From RH-AL1 sp965198495 (GTDB lineage Bacteria > Pseudomonadota > Alphaproteobacteria > Rhizobiales > Beijerinckiaceae): a stretch of 64,000 bases of DNA. The translations under genes and the position numbers were made by a program. The notes under the pieces were generated by a model. It was not told where the DNA came from, did not search any database, and was given only the letters and a program-made list of their open reading frames with translations. Below, in pieces: positions 33,906 to 42,493 of this stretch; the first letter of the stretch is position 1, and each line of letters begins with the position of its first letter. The DNA is taken from positions 1,054,001 to 1,118,000 of the forward strand of contig CBDAPL010000001.1 in assembly GCA_965198495.1 (NCBI GenBank), in the 5' to 3' direction.

Positions 33906-34826
33906 ATGCGGACGTTGATTCTCGGCGCCGGCGGCATCGGCGGCTATTATGGCGGCCGGCTCGCGCAGGCCGGCGCGGACGTGACGTTCCTCGTGCGGCC
34001 CGCTCGCGCGGAGCGGTTGAAGGCTGACGGTCTCAGGATCGAAAGCCCGTGTGGCGACGTCACGATCCCGGTGAGGGCCGTACGCGAGCCGGAGGGCGCC
34101 TACGACCTCGTCATCCTGAGCTGCAAGGCCTACGACCTCGATACCGCCCTCGAGGCGATCCGCCCCGCCGTCGGCGCATGCACCACGATCCTGCCGCTCC
34201 TCAACGGGATCGCGCATCTCGACAGGCTCGACGCGGCGCTTGGCTCCGACCACGTCATCGGCGGCACGGCCCACATCAGCGTCACGCTCGCCGCCAACGG
34301 GACGATCCGCCAGCTCAACAAGCTGCACCTGCTGACCTACGGCGCGCGCGACCCTGCCGCGTCGAAAGGACCATGCGACGCGATCGAGGCGCTGTTCGCC
34401 ACGGCGGGTTTCGATCAGAAGCGCAGCGACGCCATCATGCAGGAGATGTGGGAGAAGTTCGCCTTCATCACCGCCGCGTCGGGTATCACCTGCCTGATGC
34501 GCGCGAGCATCGGCGCGATCATGGCGGCGGACGACGGCGAGCGCCAGATACGCACCATGCTCACCGAATGCGAGACGGTGGCCGCCGCCGCCGGCCACCG
34601 ATTGCGGCCGCAAGCCTTGGAATGGGGCACGCATTTTCTGACAGCGCGCGGGTCGGATTTCACAGCCTCGATGCTCCGCGATCTCGAGGCCGGCGCCAAG
34701 GTCGAGGCGCAGCACCTCCAAGGCGACATGATCAAGCGGGGCGAGGCGCTCGGGATCGAAACCGGGCTGCTACGCGCGGCTTACGCGCATCTACAGGCGT
34801 ACCAGGCAAGACATGGATTGGCTTAG
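33906..34826 (+). CDS. Ketopantoate reductase family protein (ApbA/PanE-like)
   Basis: A 306-aa NADPH-dependent 2-oxo-acid reductase of the PanE family. The N-terminal Rossmann motif is LILGAGGIGGYYGGRLAQAG; SCKAYDLDTAL contains the conserved Lys-Asp region; LLNGIAHLD is the cofactor-binding Asn-Gly; and the C-terminal domain has EKFAFITAASGITCLMRASIG with the catalytic Lys-type EKF and a late GSDFTASMLRDLEAGAKVEAQ. Whether it makes pantoate or reduces another branched oxo acid is open, since many genomes have several paralogues. The ATG at 33906 fits the fold; GTG at 33879 would overlap the ligase relic's stop and add nine residues. Confidence 0.88.
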   Translation: MRTLILGAGGIGGYYGGRLAQAGADVTFLVRPARAERLKADGLRIESPCGDVTIPVRAVREPEGAYDLVILSCKAYDLDTALEAIRPAVGACTTILPLLNGIAHLDRLDAALGSDHVIGGTAHISVTLAANGTIRQLNKLHLLTYGARDPAASKGPCDAIEALFATAGFDQKRSDAIMQEMWEKFAFITAASGITCLMRASIGAIMAADDGERQIRTMLTECETVAAAAGHRLRPQALEWGTHFLTARGSDFTASMLRDLEAGAKVEAQHLQGDMIKRGEALGIETGLLRAAYAHLQAYQARHGLA

Positions 34827-34874
34827 GGCCACCTCGGCATCGCGGACGCGGCCCGCCGACGGGATGACAGGGGT

Positions 34875-34900
34875 GGTCGCCGCCCGCGCGGGCGACGACC
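34875..34900. terminator. 26-bp near-perfect palindrome between convergent genes
   Basis: GGTCGCCGCCCGC followed by GCGGGCGACGACC: two 13-nt arms with one mismatched pair and no loop, placed between the ApbA-like gene and the DUF892 gene, which converge here. Without a T-run it may act as a Rho-assisted bidirectional stop. Confidence 0.4.
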
Positions 34901-34906
34901 GATCCG

Positions 34907-35404
34907 CTAGGCCGCTTGCGCCTCACGCGTGTTGATCTTCTCGGCAAGCGCGGTCAGCGCCTCGTCGGTCTTCTTCTCTTCCGCGAGGGTCTCGTCGAGA
35001 AGCTTGGCCGCATCCTTGTGCCCGAGTTGGCTCGCCCAGGTCTTTAACATGCCGTAACGGGCGATTTCGTAATGTTCGACCGCCTGCGCGCAGCCGATCA
35101 GCACGGCGTCGGCGGCCGCCGTCTCGCCGAAGTCTTCCAGGTCCTCCTCCATCTCCGACACGATGCCCTGCATCGCCTCGCAGGTCTTGGCGCGGGCCGG
35201 CTTGCCGATCATCTCGAACACCTGCTGGAGGCGCTCGACCTGGTGCGCGCTCGTCTCGGCATGGTGCTGGAAGATCTCCTTGAGTTCGGGCGCCTTGGCG
35301 CTCTTCGCCGATTTCTTGCAGGCTTTCACCGATTGTTTTTCGGCGTAATAGACGTCTTTAAGCGTCTCGTAGAAAGCGTCGTGAAGGTCTTTTTCCTTGG
35401 CCAT
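34907..35404 (-). CDS. DUF892 (YciE-like) ferritin-like protein
   Basis: A 165-aa all-helical protein of the DUF892 family: HDAFYETLKDVYYAEKQSVKA at the N-terminus, LKEIFQHHAETSAHQVERLQQ in helix 2, DAVLIGCAQAVEHYEIARYG in helix 3 and KLLDETLAEEKKTDEALTALAE in helix 4. The Glu and His residues spaced along these four helices are the ferritin-like di-iron ligands. Relatives such as YciE are induced by osmotic, salt or general stress; their reaction is unknown. The region upstream holds a 17-bp tandem array. It converges with the ApbA-like gene. Confidence 0.9.
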   Translation of the reverse strand: MAKEKDLHDAFYETLKDVYYAEKQSVKACKKSAKSAKAPELKEIFQHHAETSAHQVERLQQVFEMIGKPARAKTCEAMQGIVSEMEEDLEDFGETAAADAVLIGCAQAVEHYEIARYGMLKTWASQLGHKDAAKLLDETLAEEKKTDEALTALAEKINTREAQAA

Positions 35405-35497
35405 AGGTCATCTCCCGCCCCTCGATGGGGCGCAGGCTCAACGGAGCGCGACGGCTTCCGTTCTAAACATACCGCCGATTACGCGATTTGCTTCGGC

Positions 35498-35616
35498 GAC
35501 TTGGGCGCGGGCATGACTTGGGCACGCTGGCATGACTTGGGCGCGGGCATGACTTGGGCGCGGGCATGACTTGGGCGCGGGCACGACTTGGGCGCGGGCA
35601 CGACTTGGGCGCGGGG
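35498..35616. repeat. 17-bp tandem array, seven copies
   Basis: Seven head-to-tail units of GACTTGGGCGCGGGCAT begin at 35498, 35515, 35534, 35551, 35568, 35585 and 35602. The second unit has a 2-bp insertion and one substitution, units 5-6 end in C instead of T, and the last is truncated. It lies between the start of the DUF892 gene (minus) and nfuA (plus), thus upstream of both. No gap or spacer structure, so not a CRISPR array. Confidence 0.92.
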
Positions 35617-35736
35617 CGGCCGCTCCGCGCAGCGTGCGCTTGTGCCTTTCCGCGATCCCGCCCATATCTGCTTTCAACGACCCATCCGTGCGATGCGCCC
35701 GCGAATAGCGGCCTCAGCTGATCCGAGAAGGCGAAC

Positions 35737-36303
35737 ATGTTCATCCACACAGAGGTCACCCCGAACCCGGCGACGCTGAAGTTCCTGCCGGGTAAGACCG
35801 TCCTGCCCGAAGGCACGTTGGACATTCGCAGCCCGGTCGCGGCCGAGCGTTCGCCGCTGGCCGGCGCGCTGTTTGGCATCGAGGGCGTCAGCGGCGTGTT
35901 CTACGGCGCCGACTTCATCTCCGTGACCAAGATGGACGATGCCGAGTGGCAGGCGCTGAAGCCGGCCGTGCTCGGAACGATCATGGAGCATTTCACCTCG
36001 GGCGCGCCGCTCCTCGCGGACGCCGACGATGCCGGCGACGGCGCCGAGCAGGATGAGTTCTTCGCCCCGGACGACGCCGAGATCGTCGACACGATAAAGG
36101 ATCTTCTCGAGACGCGCATTCGCCCCGCGGTTGCCGGCGATGGCGGCGACATCAAGTTCCGGGGCTTTCGCGAAGGCATCGTCTACCTCGCGATGAAGGG
36201 TTCGTGCCAGGGCTGCCCGTCTTCGACCGCAACCTTGAAGCACGGCATCCAGAACTTGCTGCAGCATTTCGTGCCGGAAGTGCAGGCCGTCGAGCAGGTC
36301 TAA
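35737..36303 (+). CDS. NfuA-type iron-sulfur cluster scaffold
   Basis: A 188-aa carrier for [4Fe-4S] clusters. The N-terminal NFU domain (about 1-90) starts FIHTEVTPNPATLKFLPGK, as in eukaryotic NFU1 and alphaproteobacterial proteins, and ends before an acidic linker (DADDAGDGAEQDEF). The C-terminal NifU-like domain (about 108-185) has RIRPAVAGDGGDIKFRGF and the cluster-binding CxxC in KGSCQGCPSST. Conserved as a single gene near tsaB and rimI in many alphaproteobacteria, as here. It converges with the GNAT gene after 36 bp. Confidence 0.95.
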   Translation: MFIHTEVTPNPATLKFLPGKTVLPEGTLDIRSPVAAERSPLAGALFGIEGVSGVFYGADFISVTKMDDAEWQALKPAVLGTIMEHFTSGAPLLADADDAGDGAEQDEFFAPDDAEIVDTIKDLLETRIRPAVAGDGGDIKFRGFREGIVYLAMKGSCQGCPSSTATLKHGIQNLLQHFVPEVQAVEQV

Positions 36304-36339
36304 CGCGCCTTTAATCAAGTGGTCGACTGGTGCCATGCG

Positions 36340-36801
36340 CTAGCCGAGCATGAGCTTCATGCCCTCGTGGCTCGCCTCGAAGCCCAGCGACGCGTAGAAC
36401 CGCCGCGCGTCGATCCGGCTCTTGCTGGTGCTGAGCTGGACCATGCCGCACCCGCGCGCCTCGCATTCAGCGAGCGCCCAGACGATCATACGGTGGCCAA
36501 AGCCCTTGCCGCGATGCTCCCGCGCCACCCGCACCCCCTCGATCTGCCCGCGCAACGCGCCCCGATGCGAGAGCGTCGTGATGACGCTGATCTGTAGACA
36601 GCCGACAACCGTTCCGCCGAGATCCGCGACGACAAGGCTCTGATTGGGATCGGCCGCAATGGTGTCGAACGCGGCCGTGTAGCGTGGATCGAGAGGCAGC
36701 CGCGCATCCTCGCGCCCGCGGCCGAGCGCGTCGTCGGCGAGCAGCGCGACGATGGCGGAAAGATCGTCGCGCGTAGCCTGTCGGAAACGAAGATCGGGCA
36801 T
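36340..36801 (-). CDS. GNAT-family N-acetyltransferase
   Basis: A 153-aa single-domain acetyltransferase. It opens LRFRQATRDDLSAIVALL, has central strands LVVADLGGTVVGCLQISV, the acetyl-CoA pyrophosphate loop VAREHRGKGFGHRMIVWA (Q/RxxGxG/A type) and ends RIDARRFYASLGFEASHEGMKL. The start at 36801 fits the fold; an upstream ATG at 36861 adds residues without similarity. It is divergent from tsaB and may act on an amine or amino acid; the sequence does not fix the substrate. Confidence 0.87.
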   Translation of the reverse strand: MPDLRFRQATRDDLSAIVALLADDALGRGREDARLPLDPRYTAAFDTIAADPNQSLVVADLGGTVVGCLQISVITTLSHRGALRGQIEGVRVAREHRGKGFGHRMIVWALAECEARGCGMVQLSTSKSRIDARRFYASLGFEASHEGMKLMLG

Positions 36802-36937
36802 CAGATACCATCGGGCTTGCGGCACCGTCCCTGAGATGGGCGGCGTCCGCCGCGCCGCCACAGCGATCGTGCTTTATCTTCACCACCAACGCGGCGGAGA
36901 ATTGATCGTCCGACGCAAAGCGGTCACAGTCCCCGCG

Positions 36938-37639
36938 ATGAGGATTCTGGCGATCGATACCGCTTTGCCGGCCGTTTCGGCCTGCGTGCTGACGGAGGGC
37001 GCGACGCGGACCGATGCCGAGGAGACGCTCGGCATGGAACGCGGGCATGCCGAGGCCCTGATCCCGCTGATCGAGCGCGTGCTCGCAGGCATCGAGGGCG
37101 GCTACGAGACGATCGATCGTGTCGCGGTCACGGTCGGGCCCGGCTCGTTCACCGGCTTGCGGGTCGGCATCGCGGCCGCGCGGGCGATCGCGCTCGCCTG
37201 GTCGGTGCCGGCGGTCGGCGTCTCCACCCTGGCCGCTCTCGCCGCGCCGCTCATACTCGAGGACAAGCCCGGTCTCGTCGCCGTCGCCATCGATGCCCGG
37301 CACGGTCATGTCTTCTTCGCCGCTTTTCACAGCGATGGGCGCATCTTCATCATGCCCCGTTTCGCCGCCAAGGAGCAGGCGGTCGCGGATCTGAGCCGCG
37401 ATCTCGGGGATGGGCCGCTGCGGCTGGCGGGATCCGGCGCGCCGATCCTTGCCATCGAGGCCTGGACGCGCGGGCTCAATGCCGAGATCGTCGGGGACCG
37501 GATCACGCCCGACATCGCCTACGTGGCGCGGCTTGGCCTGCTCGCCGACCCCAAGAGCGCGCCGCCGCGCCCGCTCTACCTCAAGGCGCCTGACGCCAAG
37601 CCGCGCGCCGGACCGGTGCTCGCGCCGGTGGCCGGGTAG
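36938..37639 (+). CDS. tsaB: tRNA threonylcarbamoyladenosine synthesis protein TsaB
   Basis: A 233-aa ASKHA-fold pseudo-ATPase that partners TsaD and TsaE to make t6A37 in ANN-decoding tRNAs. The N-terminus ILAIDTALPAVSACVL and the segment VGPGSFTGLRVGIAAARAIAL are diagnostic; AVAIDARHGHVFFAAF follows. The ATG at 36938 starts the fold; the frame is open further upstream but that part is opposite the GNAT gene. It precedes rimI by 6 bp, the usual pairing. tsaD and tsaE are not in the window. Confidence 0.94.
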   Translation: MRILAIDTALPAVSACVLTEGATRTDAEETLGMERGHAEALIPLIERVLAGIEGGYETIDRVAVTVGPGSFTGLRVGIAAARAIALAWSVPAVGVSTLAALAAPLILEDKPGLVAVAIDARHGHVFFAAFHSDGRIFIMPRFAAKEQAVADLSRDLGDGPLRLAGSGAPILAIEAWTRGLNAEIVGDRITPDIAYVARLGLLADPKSAPPRPLYLKAPDAKPRAGPVLAPVAG

Positions 37640-37645
37640 GCGGCG

Positions 37646-38125
37646 ATGTTCGGCCTCTTCCAGAAGACCTTCGGTCCCCATATCGCCGCCGTGCAGCCCG
37701 AGCACGCGGAGGAATGCGCGGTGCTGCACGCGAGGGCTTTCACCTATCCTTGGCCGCAAGCCGACATCGAGGGGCTGCTGCTGGCGCGCAGCACCTTCGG
37801 GGAGGGCGCCTTCGGCAAGGCCGGCGAGCTGCAGGGCTTCATCCTGTCGCGTCTCGCCGCCGACGAAGCCGAGGTGCTCACCATCGCGGTAAAGCCCAAG
37901 CATCGAGGCAAGGGCATCGCCGGTCGGCTGATGAACGCGAACATGGAGCACCTCACCCTGGCTGGCGCGCGGAACTGGTTCCTCGAGGTCGAGGCTCAGA
38001 ACGAGGGGGCGCTCGCCCTCTACAGGCGCTTTCAGTTCGAGAAGGTCGGCGAGCGGAAGTCCTATTACAAGAAGCCGAACGGCGAGCCGGCGATGGCCTA
38101 CATCCTGCGGCGCGCGTTGCGATAG
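37646..38125 (+). CDS. rimI: RimI-type ribosomal-protein alanine acetyltransferase
   Basis: A 159-aa GNAT enzyme that acetylates the N-terminal alanine of ribosomal protein S18. The acetyl-CoA motif is VLTIAVKPKHRGKGIAGRLM, and the C-terminal WFLEVEAQNEGALALYRRFQFEKVG with SYYKKPNGEPAMAYIL is the RimI pattern. It starts 6 bp after tsaB. In many Rhizobiales a fur gene lies next; none is seen here, and miaB follows after 228 bp. Confidence 0.92.
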   Translation: MFGLFQKTFGPHIAAVQPEHAEECAVLHARAFTYPWPQADIEGLLLARSTFGEGAFGKAGELQGFILSRLAADEAEVLTIAVKPKHRGKGIAGRLMNANMEHLTLAGARNWFLEVEAQNEGALALYRRFQFEKVGERKSYYKKPNGEPAMAYILRRALR

Positions 38126-38353
38126 GCGGCTGCGCCGTTCTCGGCCGAGGCTTCGCGCATCCGCCTCGCGCCCGACTGTGTCGCTCGACGATCATGGATC
38201 GCCTGCCGGCTCGAACAGCGGTCGATAACTAGAACTTACGGCCGCCGTAACCTCGGATCCAGAAGCGTAAGGCGCCAAGCCGCTTCTCTTGCCGCGCGAA
38301 ACGTCCTAAAACATCCAGGAGGCATCGGGCGCGGGCGCGCCGCAGCGGGATAG

Positions 38354-39781
38354 ATGGCAGCAGACAGCGAGACGCGAGACCCGGATTCGAGCGCACGCGG
38401 CGCGCCTCGCCAGAAGGTCTTCGTCAAATCCTACGGCTGCCAGATGAACGTCTACGACGCGCAGCGCATGACCGATCTCCTCGCGCCGGAAGGCTACGCC
38501 GAGACGGAAGCGATCGAGGACGCCGATCTCGTCATCCTCAACACCTGCCATATCCGCGAGCGGGCGACGGAGAAGATTTTCTCCGAGCTGGGCAAGGTGC
38601 GGGTGCTGAAGCGCGAGCGCGCCGCCGTCGGCAAGGGAACGACGCTCGTCGTCGCCGGCTGCGTCGCCCAGGCCGAGGGCGGGGAGATCCTGCGCCGCCA
38701 GCCGGCCGTCGACATCGTCGTCGGACCGCAGAGCTATCACCGCCTGCCCGAGCTGCTGGCGCGGGCCGACGCCGGCTTCCGGCCAGTCGATACCGATTTC
38801 GCGCTCGACGACAAGTTCGCCCGGCTGCCGGCGGCAAGCCGGGGCCGCACGCGGGCGCGGGGCCCGAGCGCTTTCCTGACAATACAGGAAGGCTGCGACA
38901 AGTTCTGCACCTTCTGCGTCGTGCCCTACACGCGCGGCGCCGAGCTGTCGCGGCCGGTCGCGCCGATCCTCTCGGAGGCGCGCGCCCTCGCCGAGGCGGG
39001 CGTGCGCGAGATCACGCTGCTCGGACAGAACGTCAACGGCTATCATGGCGCGGACGAGCGGGGCCGCGTCGCGAGCCTCGCCACCCTATGCCGCCGCCTC
39101 GCCGCGATCCCCGGCCTCGCGCGCATCCGCTACACGACGAGCCATCCCAACGACCAGGGCGACGACCTCGTCGCCGCCCACCGCGACCTGCCGGCGCTGA
39201 TGCCGTTCCTGCATCTGCCCGTGCAGTCGGGCTCCGACCGTATTCTCAAGGCGATGAACCGCAAGCATGGGTCCGCCGCCTACCTCGATCTCGTCGCCCG
39301 CCTGCGCGCGGCGCGCCCGGACATCGCGCTGTCGTCGGACTTCATCGTCGGCTTTCCCGGGGAGACGGAAGCCGATTTCGAGGCGACGCTCGATCTGATT
39401 CGTCAGGTCGGCTTCGCCTCGACCTTTTCGTTTAAGTATTCGCCGCGACCGGGCACGCCTGGCGCCGACATGGGTGGCCAGGTCGCGGAGACGGTCATGC
39501 GCGAGCGGCTTGCGCGCCTGCAGACGCTTGTCGAGGACCAGCGCCAGGCCTTCAACGCGAGCATGATCGGCCGCACGTTCGACGTGCTCCTCGAGCGCGC
39601 CGGCCGGCACCCCGGCCAGCTCACCGGCAAGTCGCCGTACCTTCAACAGGTCCAGGTCGACGGACCCGATGCGCTGATCGGGCGGATCGTGCCTGTGACG
39701 ATCGTCGCCCTGGCGAAGAACTCCCTGTTCGGCCGGCTCGAGGTCGGCGCGATCCCCCAGTTTGCGAGGTCCGTGGCTTGA
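38354..39781 (+). CDS. miaB: tRNA-2-methylthio-N6-dimethylallyladenosine synthase
   Basis: A 475-aa methylthiotransferase modifying A37 of tRNAs. The N-terminal UPF0004 domain carries its three cluster cysteines in KSYGCQMNVYD (C29), ILNTCHIRE and VAGCVAQAEG. The radical-SAM triad is in QEGCDKFCTFCVVPYTRG. A TRAM domain closes the chain (TFDVLLERAGRHPGQLTGKS). A poorly conserved N-tail of about 20 residues precedes the first domain. It begins the run miaB-phoH-ybeY-corC, each overlapping or nearly touching the next. Confidence 0.96.
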   Translation: MAADSETRDPDSSARGAPRQKVFVKSYGCQMNVYDAQRMTDLLAPEGYAETEAIEDADLVILNTCHIRERATEKIFSELGKVRVLKRERAAVGKGTTLVVAGCVAQAEGGEILRRQPAVDIVVGPQSYHRLPELLARADAGFRPVDTDFALDDKFARLPAASRGRTRARGPSAFLTIQEGCDKFCTFCVVPYTRGAELSRPVAPILSEARALAEAGVREITLLGQNVNGYHGADERGRVASLATLCRRLAAIPGLARIRYTTSHPNDQGDDLVAAHRDLPALMPFLHLPVQSGSDRILKAMNRKHGSAAYLDLVARLRAARPDIALSSDFIVGFPGETEADFEATLDLIRQVGFASTFSFKYSPRPGTPGADMGGQVAETVMRERLARLQTLVEDQRQAFNASMIGRTFDVLLERAGRHPGQLTGKSPYLQQVQVDGPDALIGRIVPVTIVALAKNSLFGRLEVGAIPQFARSVA

Positions 39782-40854
39782 AAGCGCCGAACCGCACCGC
39801 GATCCAACAGACGATCCTCGCCGCCGCGATCCCGGGCGAGCTGAACCTCACGTTTCCCGACAACCGGCACGCCTCGGCGCTGTTCGGCCAGTACGATCAG
39901 AACCTCGCCAAGCTGGAGCGCAGCCTCGGGGTCGTCGCCAACGCGATCGGCAATCAGGTCACGATCAAGGGGCCGCCGGACGCCTGCGAGCGAGCCCGCC
40001 ACGTCCTCCAGATACTCTACGATCGCATCAAGCTCGGCCAGCCGATCAGCATGGGCGACCTCGACGGCGCGATCCAGGAGGGCCTGCTGCAGGGCGTGCT
40101 GTTCCCATCGAGCGTCGATGGCGTGGCCGAAAAGACGCCGTTCGAGCAGATCGCCACCCGCAAGCGCGGCCCCGTCCGCGCCCGCAACGCGGCGCAGAAC
40201 ACCTACCTCCGCACCCTGAAGAAGCATGAGCTCGTCTTCGCCGAAGGGCCGGCCGGCACCGGCAAGACCTGGCTCGCGGTCGGCTACGCCGTCGCGCTTC
40301 TGGAGCAGGGCGTCGTCGAGCGGCTGATCCTGTCGCGCCCCGCCGTCGAGGCCGGCGAGCGGCTGGGCTTCCTGCCGGGCGACATGCGCGACAAGGTCGA
40401 TCCCTACTTGCGGCCGATCTTCGACGCGCTCAACGATTTCATGGATCCGCGGCTTGTCGAGCGCGGCATGCAGACCGGCATGATCGAGGTCGCGCCGCTC
40501 GCCTTCATGCGCGGGCGTACGTTATCGAACGCGTGTGTTCTGCTCGACGAAGCGCAGAACGCCGCCTCGATGCAGATGAAGATGTTCCTGACCCGCCTCG
40601 GCGAGGGATCGCGGATGATCGTCACCGGCGATCCGACGCAGATCGACCTGCCGCACGGTCAGCGCTCCGGCCTCAGCGAGGCGATCTCGCTGCTCTCCGG
40701 GCTCGAAGGCATTGGCCACGTCGTCTTCAAGGAGGGCGACGTGGTGCGCCACGATCTCGTGCGTCGCATCGTCGGCGCCTACGAGGGCGCCGTGCGCCGC
40801 CAGCAGGAGAACGCCGTGGCGGCGTTCACCGGCGGGGGCGGCAAGCCGGCCTGA
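39778..40854 (+). CDS. PhoH-like ATPase (YbeZ)
   Basis: A 358-aa P-loop NTPase, partner of YbeY in rRNA processing and ribosome quality control. The Walker A motif is EGPAGTGKTWLAVGYA (about 155-170), followed by RPAVEAGERLGFLPGD, Walker B CVLLDEAQNA and the sensor IVTGDPTQIDLP, all standard for PhoH. The N-terminal about 120 residues hold the KH-like part seen in YbeZ. The TTG start overlaps the miaB stop (TTGA). Its stop is 1 bp before the ybeY ATG. Confidence 0.94.
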   Translation: MKAPNRTAIQQTILAAAIPGELNLTFPDNRHASALFGQYDQNLAKLERSLGVVANAIGNQVTIKGPPDACERARHVLQILYDRIKLGQPISMGDLDGAIQEGLLQGVLFPSSVDGVAEKTPFEQIATRKRGPVRARNAAQNTYLRTLKKHELVFAEGPAGTGKTWLAVGYAVALLEQGVVERLILSRPAVEAGERLGFLPGDMRDKVDPYLRPIFDALNDFMDPRLVERGMQTGMIEVAPLAFMRGRTLSNACVLLDEAQNAASMQMKMFLTRLGEGSRMIVTGDPTQIDLPHGQRSGLSEAISLLSGLEGIGHVVFKEGDVVRHDLVRRIVGAYEGAVRRQQENAVAAFTGGGGKPA

Positions 40855-40855
40855 C

Positions 40856-41347
40856 ATGGACGTCACGATCGACATAGCGGTCGAGTGCGCGGGCTGGACC
40901 GCCGTCGGCGATGTCGCGGGTCTCGCCCAGCGCGCCGTCGCCGCCGCCATCATGCTCGCCGACATCGACATCGAGGCCGGCACGGAGCTCAGCCTGGTCC
41001 TCGCCAACGACGCCTTCGTTCAGGGACTGAACAAGGCATGGCGCGGCAAGGACCGGGCGACCAACGTCCTGTCCTTCCCGACCGAGGAGCCGATGCTTCT
41101 CGGCGACATCGTTGCCGCCTACGAGACCTGCGCACGCGAGGCGGCGGACGACGGCATAACCCTTGCCGACCACCTGACCCATCTCGTCGTGCACGGTTTC
41201 TTGCATCTCGTCGGCTTCGACCACGAGGACGAGGACGAGGCCGACGCGATGGAGGGTCTGGAGACGCGTATCTTGGCGTCGCTCGGCATCGCTTCGCCCC
41301 ACGCGGATGTCCGCATGCTCGCAAAGGACCGCGGCGCGCTGCCATGA
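40856..41347 (+). CDS. ybeY: Endoribonuclease YbeY
   Basis: A 163-aa zinc-dependent RNase for 16S rRNA 3'-end maturation. The metal site is HLVVHGFLHLVGFDH (HxxxHxxxxxH), and the upstream NVLSFPTEEP with GDIV is the conserved strand-loop. The ATG follows the phoH stop by one base. An internal run EDEDEADAME after the third His is normal. Its stop overlaps the corC start (ATGA). Confidence 0.95.
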   Translation: MDVTIDIAVECAGWTAVGDVAGLAQRAVAAAIMLADIDIEAGTELSLVLANDAFVQGLNKAWRGKDRATNVLSFPTEEPMLLGDIVAAYETCAREAADDGITLADHLTHLVVHGFLHLVGFDHEDEDEADAMEGLETRILASLGIASPHADVRMLAKDRGALP

Positions 41348-42363
41348 CACAGATCGATCATGCCGGTTCCGACCGGTCCGATCTCGACGACGAGCGCGCG
41401 CCGCCGCCCGCGCGGCCGCCGCGCCTTATAGAACGTCTGCGCGCCCTGTTCGGCCTGGGCGGGGCCTCGATCCGCGACGATATTCAGGACGCGCTCGAGG
41501 ACACCTCCGCACAGACGGACTTCTCGCCGCAAGAGCGGACGATGATGAAGAACGTCCTCGCCCTGAACGGGACGCGTGTCTTCGACGTCATGGTGCCGCG
41601 CGCCGACATTTATTCGGTTTCGCTGGCGATGACGCTCACGGAGGTGCTCGGGATGTTTCGTACCGCCGGTCATTCCCGCCTGCCGGTCTACGGATCGACC
41701 CTCGATGATCCACGCGGCATGATCCATGTGCGCGATCTCGTCGAACACATCGCCGCCGCCGAGGAACCAATATCGCCCGAGACGATCGCGCTGGCGGCGG
41801 TCGAGGGCCCGGAGCCCGCGCCGGAGACGATGGTGCGCTCGCTCGGCGCGCTCGACCTGTCGCTGCCGCTGTCGGCGGCCAAGATCCTTCGCCCCGTGCT
41901 CTTCGTGCCGCCCTCGATGCCGGCGCTCGACCTCCTCGTGAAGATGCAGGCGACCCGCACGCACATGGCGCTCGTCATCGACGAGTACGGCGGCACCGAG
42001 GGGCTTGCCTCGATCGAGGACATGATCGAGCTGATCGTCGGCGACATCGAGGACGAGCACGATTTGGACGACGCCCCGACCATCACGGCCGATGGCGACG
42101 GCAGCTTCATGGTCGACGCGCGCGCCTCGCTCGACGAAGTCTCCCAGGCACTCGGCACGGACCTCGAGGCGATGAGTGACGCGGAGGACATCGAAACGGT
42201 CGGCGGCCTCGTGACGGCGATGGCGGGGCACGTTCCGGTGCGCGGCGAGATCGTCGTCGAGGCCGGTTTCGAGTTCGAGGTGCTCGATGCCGACCCGCGG
42301 CGGCTTAAACGCCTGAAAATCTATCGGTGCGCCTCGCAAGATTTGGCGAAGCCAAGCTCTTAG
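41344..42363 (+). CDS. CorC/HlyC-family CBS-domain protein
   Basis: A 339-aa soluble protein of the YbeX/CorC type, linked to Mg2+/Co2+ efflux and, in E. coli, to ribosome metabolism. A CBS pair spans about residues 80-230 (VFDVMVPRADIYSVS, HSRLPVYGSTLDDPRGMIHVRDL, then RTHMALVIDEYGGTEGLASIEDMIELIVGDIEDEHD), followed by a CorC_HlyC domain (DEVSQALGT, EDIETVGGLVTAMAGHVPVRGE). There is no DUF21 membrane part. It ends the miaB-phoH-ybeY-corC run; the lnt gene that often follows is absent, replaced by two microprotein genes. Confidence 0.93.
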   Translation: MTQIDHAGSDRSDLDDERAPPPARPPRLIERLRALFGLGGASIRDDIQDALEDTSAQTDFSPQERTMMKNVLALNGTRVFDVMVPRADIYSVSLAMTLTEVLGMFRTAGHSRLPVYGSTLDDPRGMIHVRDLVEHIAAAEEPISPETIALAAVEGPEPAPETMVRSLGALDLSLPLSAAKILRPVLFVPPSMPALDLLVKMQATRTHMALVIDEYGGTEGLASIEDMIELIVGDIEDEHDLDDAPTITADGDGSFMVDARASLDEVSQALGTDLEAMSDAEDIETVGGLVTAMAGHVPVRGEIVVEAGFEFEVLDADPRRLKRLKIYRCASQDLAKPSS

Positions 42364-42493
42364 AAAACGGCTTCGTGAGCTTCGACTAGACTGTGAAAGC
42401 AGGGGATGACCGCGGTTCGACTGGACAAGCTTACGTTGAAAATCGCACCAGCGTCGCCATATCCATTTATATTCAAAGCTATGGAGAATGAAC

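Noticed and set aside
35498..35616. CRISPR array
   Set aside because: Units of 17 bp are directly adjacent with no variable spacers, and no cas gene is near.
38126..38353. A fur gene between rimI and miaB, as seen in some relatives
   Set aside because: The gap is only 228 bp, with no open frame or Fur-like motif.
42410..42430. tRNA T-arm (GGTTCGACT) after corC
   Set aside because: The flanking bases do not pair into a 5-bp T stem and no anticodon or acceptor arm can be found around it.
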